From Candidatus Rubrivivax defluviihabitans (GTDB lineage Bacteria > Pseudomonadota > Gammaproteobacteria > Burkholderiales > Burkholderiaceae_C), in contig JADJMW010000001.1 in the NCBI GenBank assembly GCA_016709385.1, forward strand, positions 310,001 through 374,000: a stretch of 64,000 nucleotides of DNA, given 5' to 3'. The translations under genes and the position numbers were made by a program. The notes under the pieces were generated by a model that saw only the letters and a program-made list of their open reading frames with translations, was not told the DNA's origin and ran no database searches. Below are positions 63,479 through 64,000 of this stretch, piece by piece (position 1 is the stretch's first letter; each line of letters opens with the position of its first letter).

Positions 63479-64000
63479 ATGAACGATCTGGAACAACTGG
63501 CAGCCGCGGCACGGGCCGACTTCGAAGCCGCGCCGACGCCGGCCGAACTGGAAAACGCCAAGGCGCGCTACCTGGGCAAGGCTGGCCGCGTCACCGAGCT
63601 GCTGAAGGCGCTGGGCGCCTTGCCGGTGGAGCAGAAGAAGACCCGCGGTGCCGAGATCAACCAGGCCAAGGCGGGCATCGAAGCCGCCCTGCAGGCGCGC
63701 CGCGATGCGCTGGCCGCCGCCGAACTGCAGCGCCAGTTGCAGGCCGAGGCGCTGGACGTCACGCTGCCCGGCCGCCGCCGCGGCACGGGCGGCCTGCACC
63801 CGGTGAGCCGCACCATCGAGCGCATCGAGGCCATCTTCGGCAGCATGGGTTTCGACGTCGCCGAAGGCCCCGAGATCGAGACCGACTGGATGAGCTTCAC
63901 CGCGCTGAACAACCCCGAGAACCACCCCGCGCGGTCGATGCAGGACACGTTCTATGTCGACATGAAGGACGGCGAAGGTCGCTGGCTCAACCTGCGCCCG
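63479..64000 (+). CDS. pheS: Phenylalanyl-tRNA synthetase alpha subunit, N-terminal part
   Basis: Charges tRNA-Phe with the beta subunit. The gene runs off the right edge; 174 codons are visible. The N-terminal coiled-coil (residues about 1-95) matches PheS, and the class II core begins with GGLHPVSRTIERIEAIF, then EGPEIETDWMSFTALN and HPARSMQDTFYV. The ATG at 63479 gives MNDLEQLAAAA, the usual N-terminus, though the reading frame is open upstream to an ATG at 63404. The ribosome site is weak. Confidence 0.96.
   Translation, partial: MNDLEQLAAAARADFEAAPTPAELENAKARYLGKAGRVTELLKALGALPVEQKKTRGAEINQAKAGIEAALQARRDALAAAELQRQLQAEALDVTLPGRRRGTGGLHPVSRTIERIEAIFGSMGFDVAEGPEIETDWMSFTALNNPENHPARSMQDTFYVDMKDGEGRWLNLRP

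Overview
The window is 64 kb of very GC-rich, densely packed chromosomal DNA. Protein families, gene order and -10-like TAGAAT hexamers point to a betaproteobacterium of the order Burkholderiales, probably near the Comamonadaceae/Rubrivivax-Leptothrix group (inference; no rRNA gene is present). A Calvin-cycle gene block suggests an autotrophic or facultatively autotrophic life style. No tRNA, rRNA, CRISPR array, prophage or complete insertion sequence was seen.

Layout. 1-3471 (+): end of a cbb block (fructose-bisphosphatase, phosphoribulokinase, transketolase). 3667-7327 (-): a porin with a clear terminator, a polar amino acid permease and binding protein without their ATPase, and a DUF455 ferritin-like protein. 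7366-9313 (+): gamma-carbonic anhydrase, Hsp33 and a membrane protein, tightly coupled. 9401-10020: a roughly 620-bp imperfect palindrome filling an intergenic gap. 10024-15697 (-): pyrG-kdsA-DUF1330-eno-ftsB-pnuC-nadR-like kinase. 15865-20869 (+): a cobalamin riboswitch followed by btuB-btuF-btuC-btuD. 21039-25899: a GH24 lysozyme (+) converging on a trypsin-like protease/MoxR/DUF58/BatA cluster (-). 25986-28110 (+): TatD nuclease, hypoxanthine-DNA glycosylase, spermidine-synthase-like protein. 28148-35222 (+): TctB-TctA, an MFS exporter, gamma-glutamyltransferase, an EamA transporter and an atypical SDR. 35204-36453 (-): an EamA transporter and a DUF2007 protein. 36563-37546 (+): quinone oxidoreductase. 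37623-39241 (-): msrB-bolA-PpiC. 39480-44674 (+): a complete livKHMGF branched-chain amino acid (or amide) importer. 44786-59730 (+): about 15 kb of thirteen tightly spaced genes, mostly for acyl-CoA oxidation, ending in BaiN-like and Tex genes; one acyl-CoA dehydrogenase carries a single-base frameshift. 59893-64000 (+): thrS-infC-rpmI-rplT-pheS with a promoter, a Thr/Phe-containing leader ORF and a terminator before thrS.

How it fits together. Most of the window is core metabolism and translation. Accessory functions are B12 uptake under riboswitch control, tricarboxylate and amino acid uptake, NAD precursor salvage and a large acyl-CoA catabolic operon containing AidB. The signals most worth a second look are the putative thrS/pheS attenuator, the large palindromic element, the frameshifted acyl-CoA dehydrogenase, the Walker A Lys-to-Arg change in LivF, the SDR lacking its catalytic Tyr and Lys, and the lysozyme with a histone-H1-like tail encoded across the end of an opposing gene.
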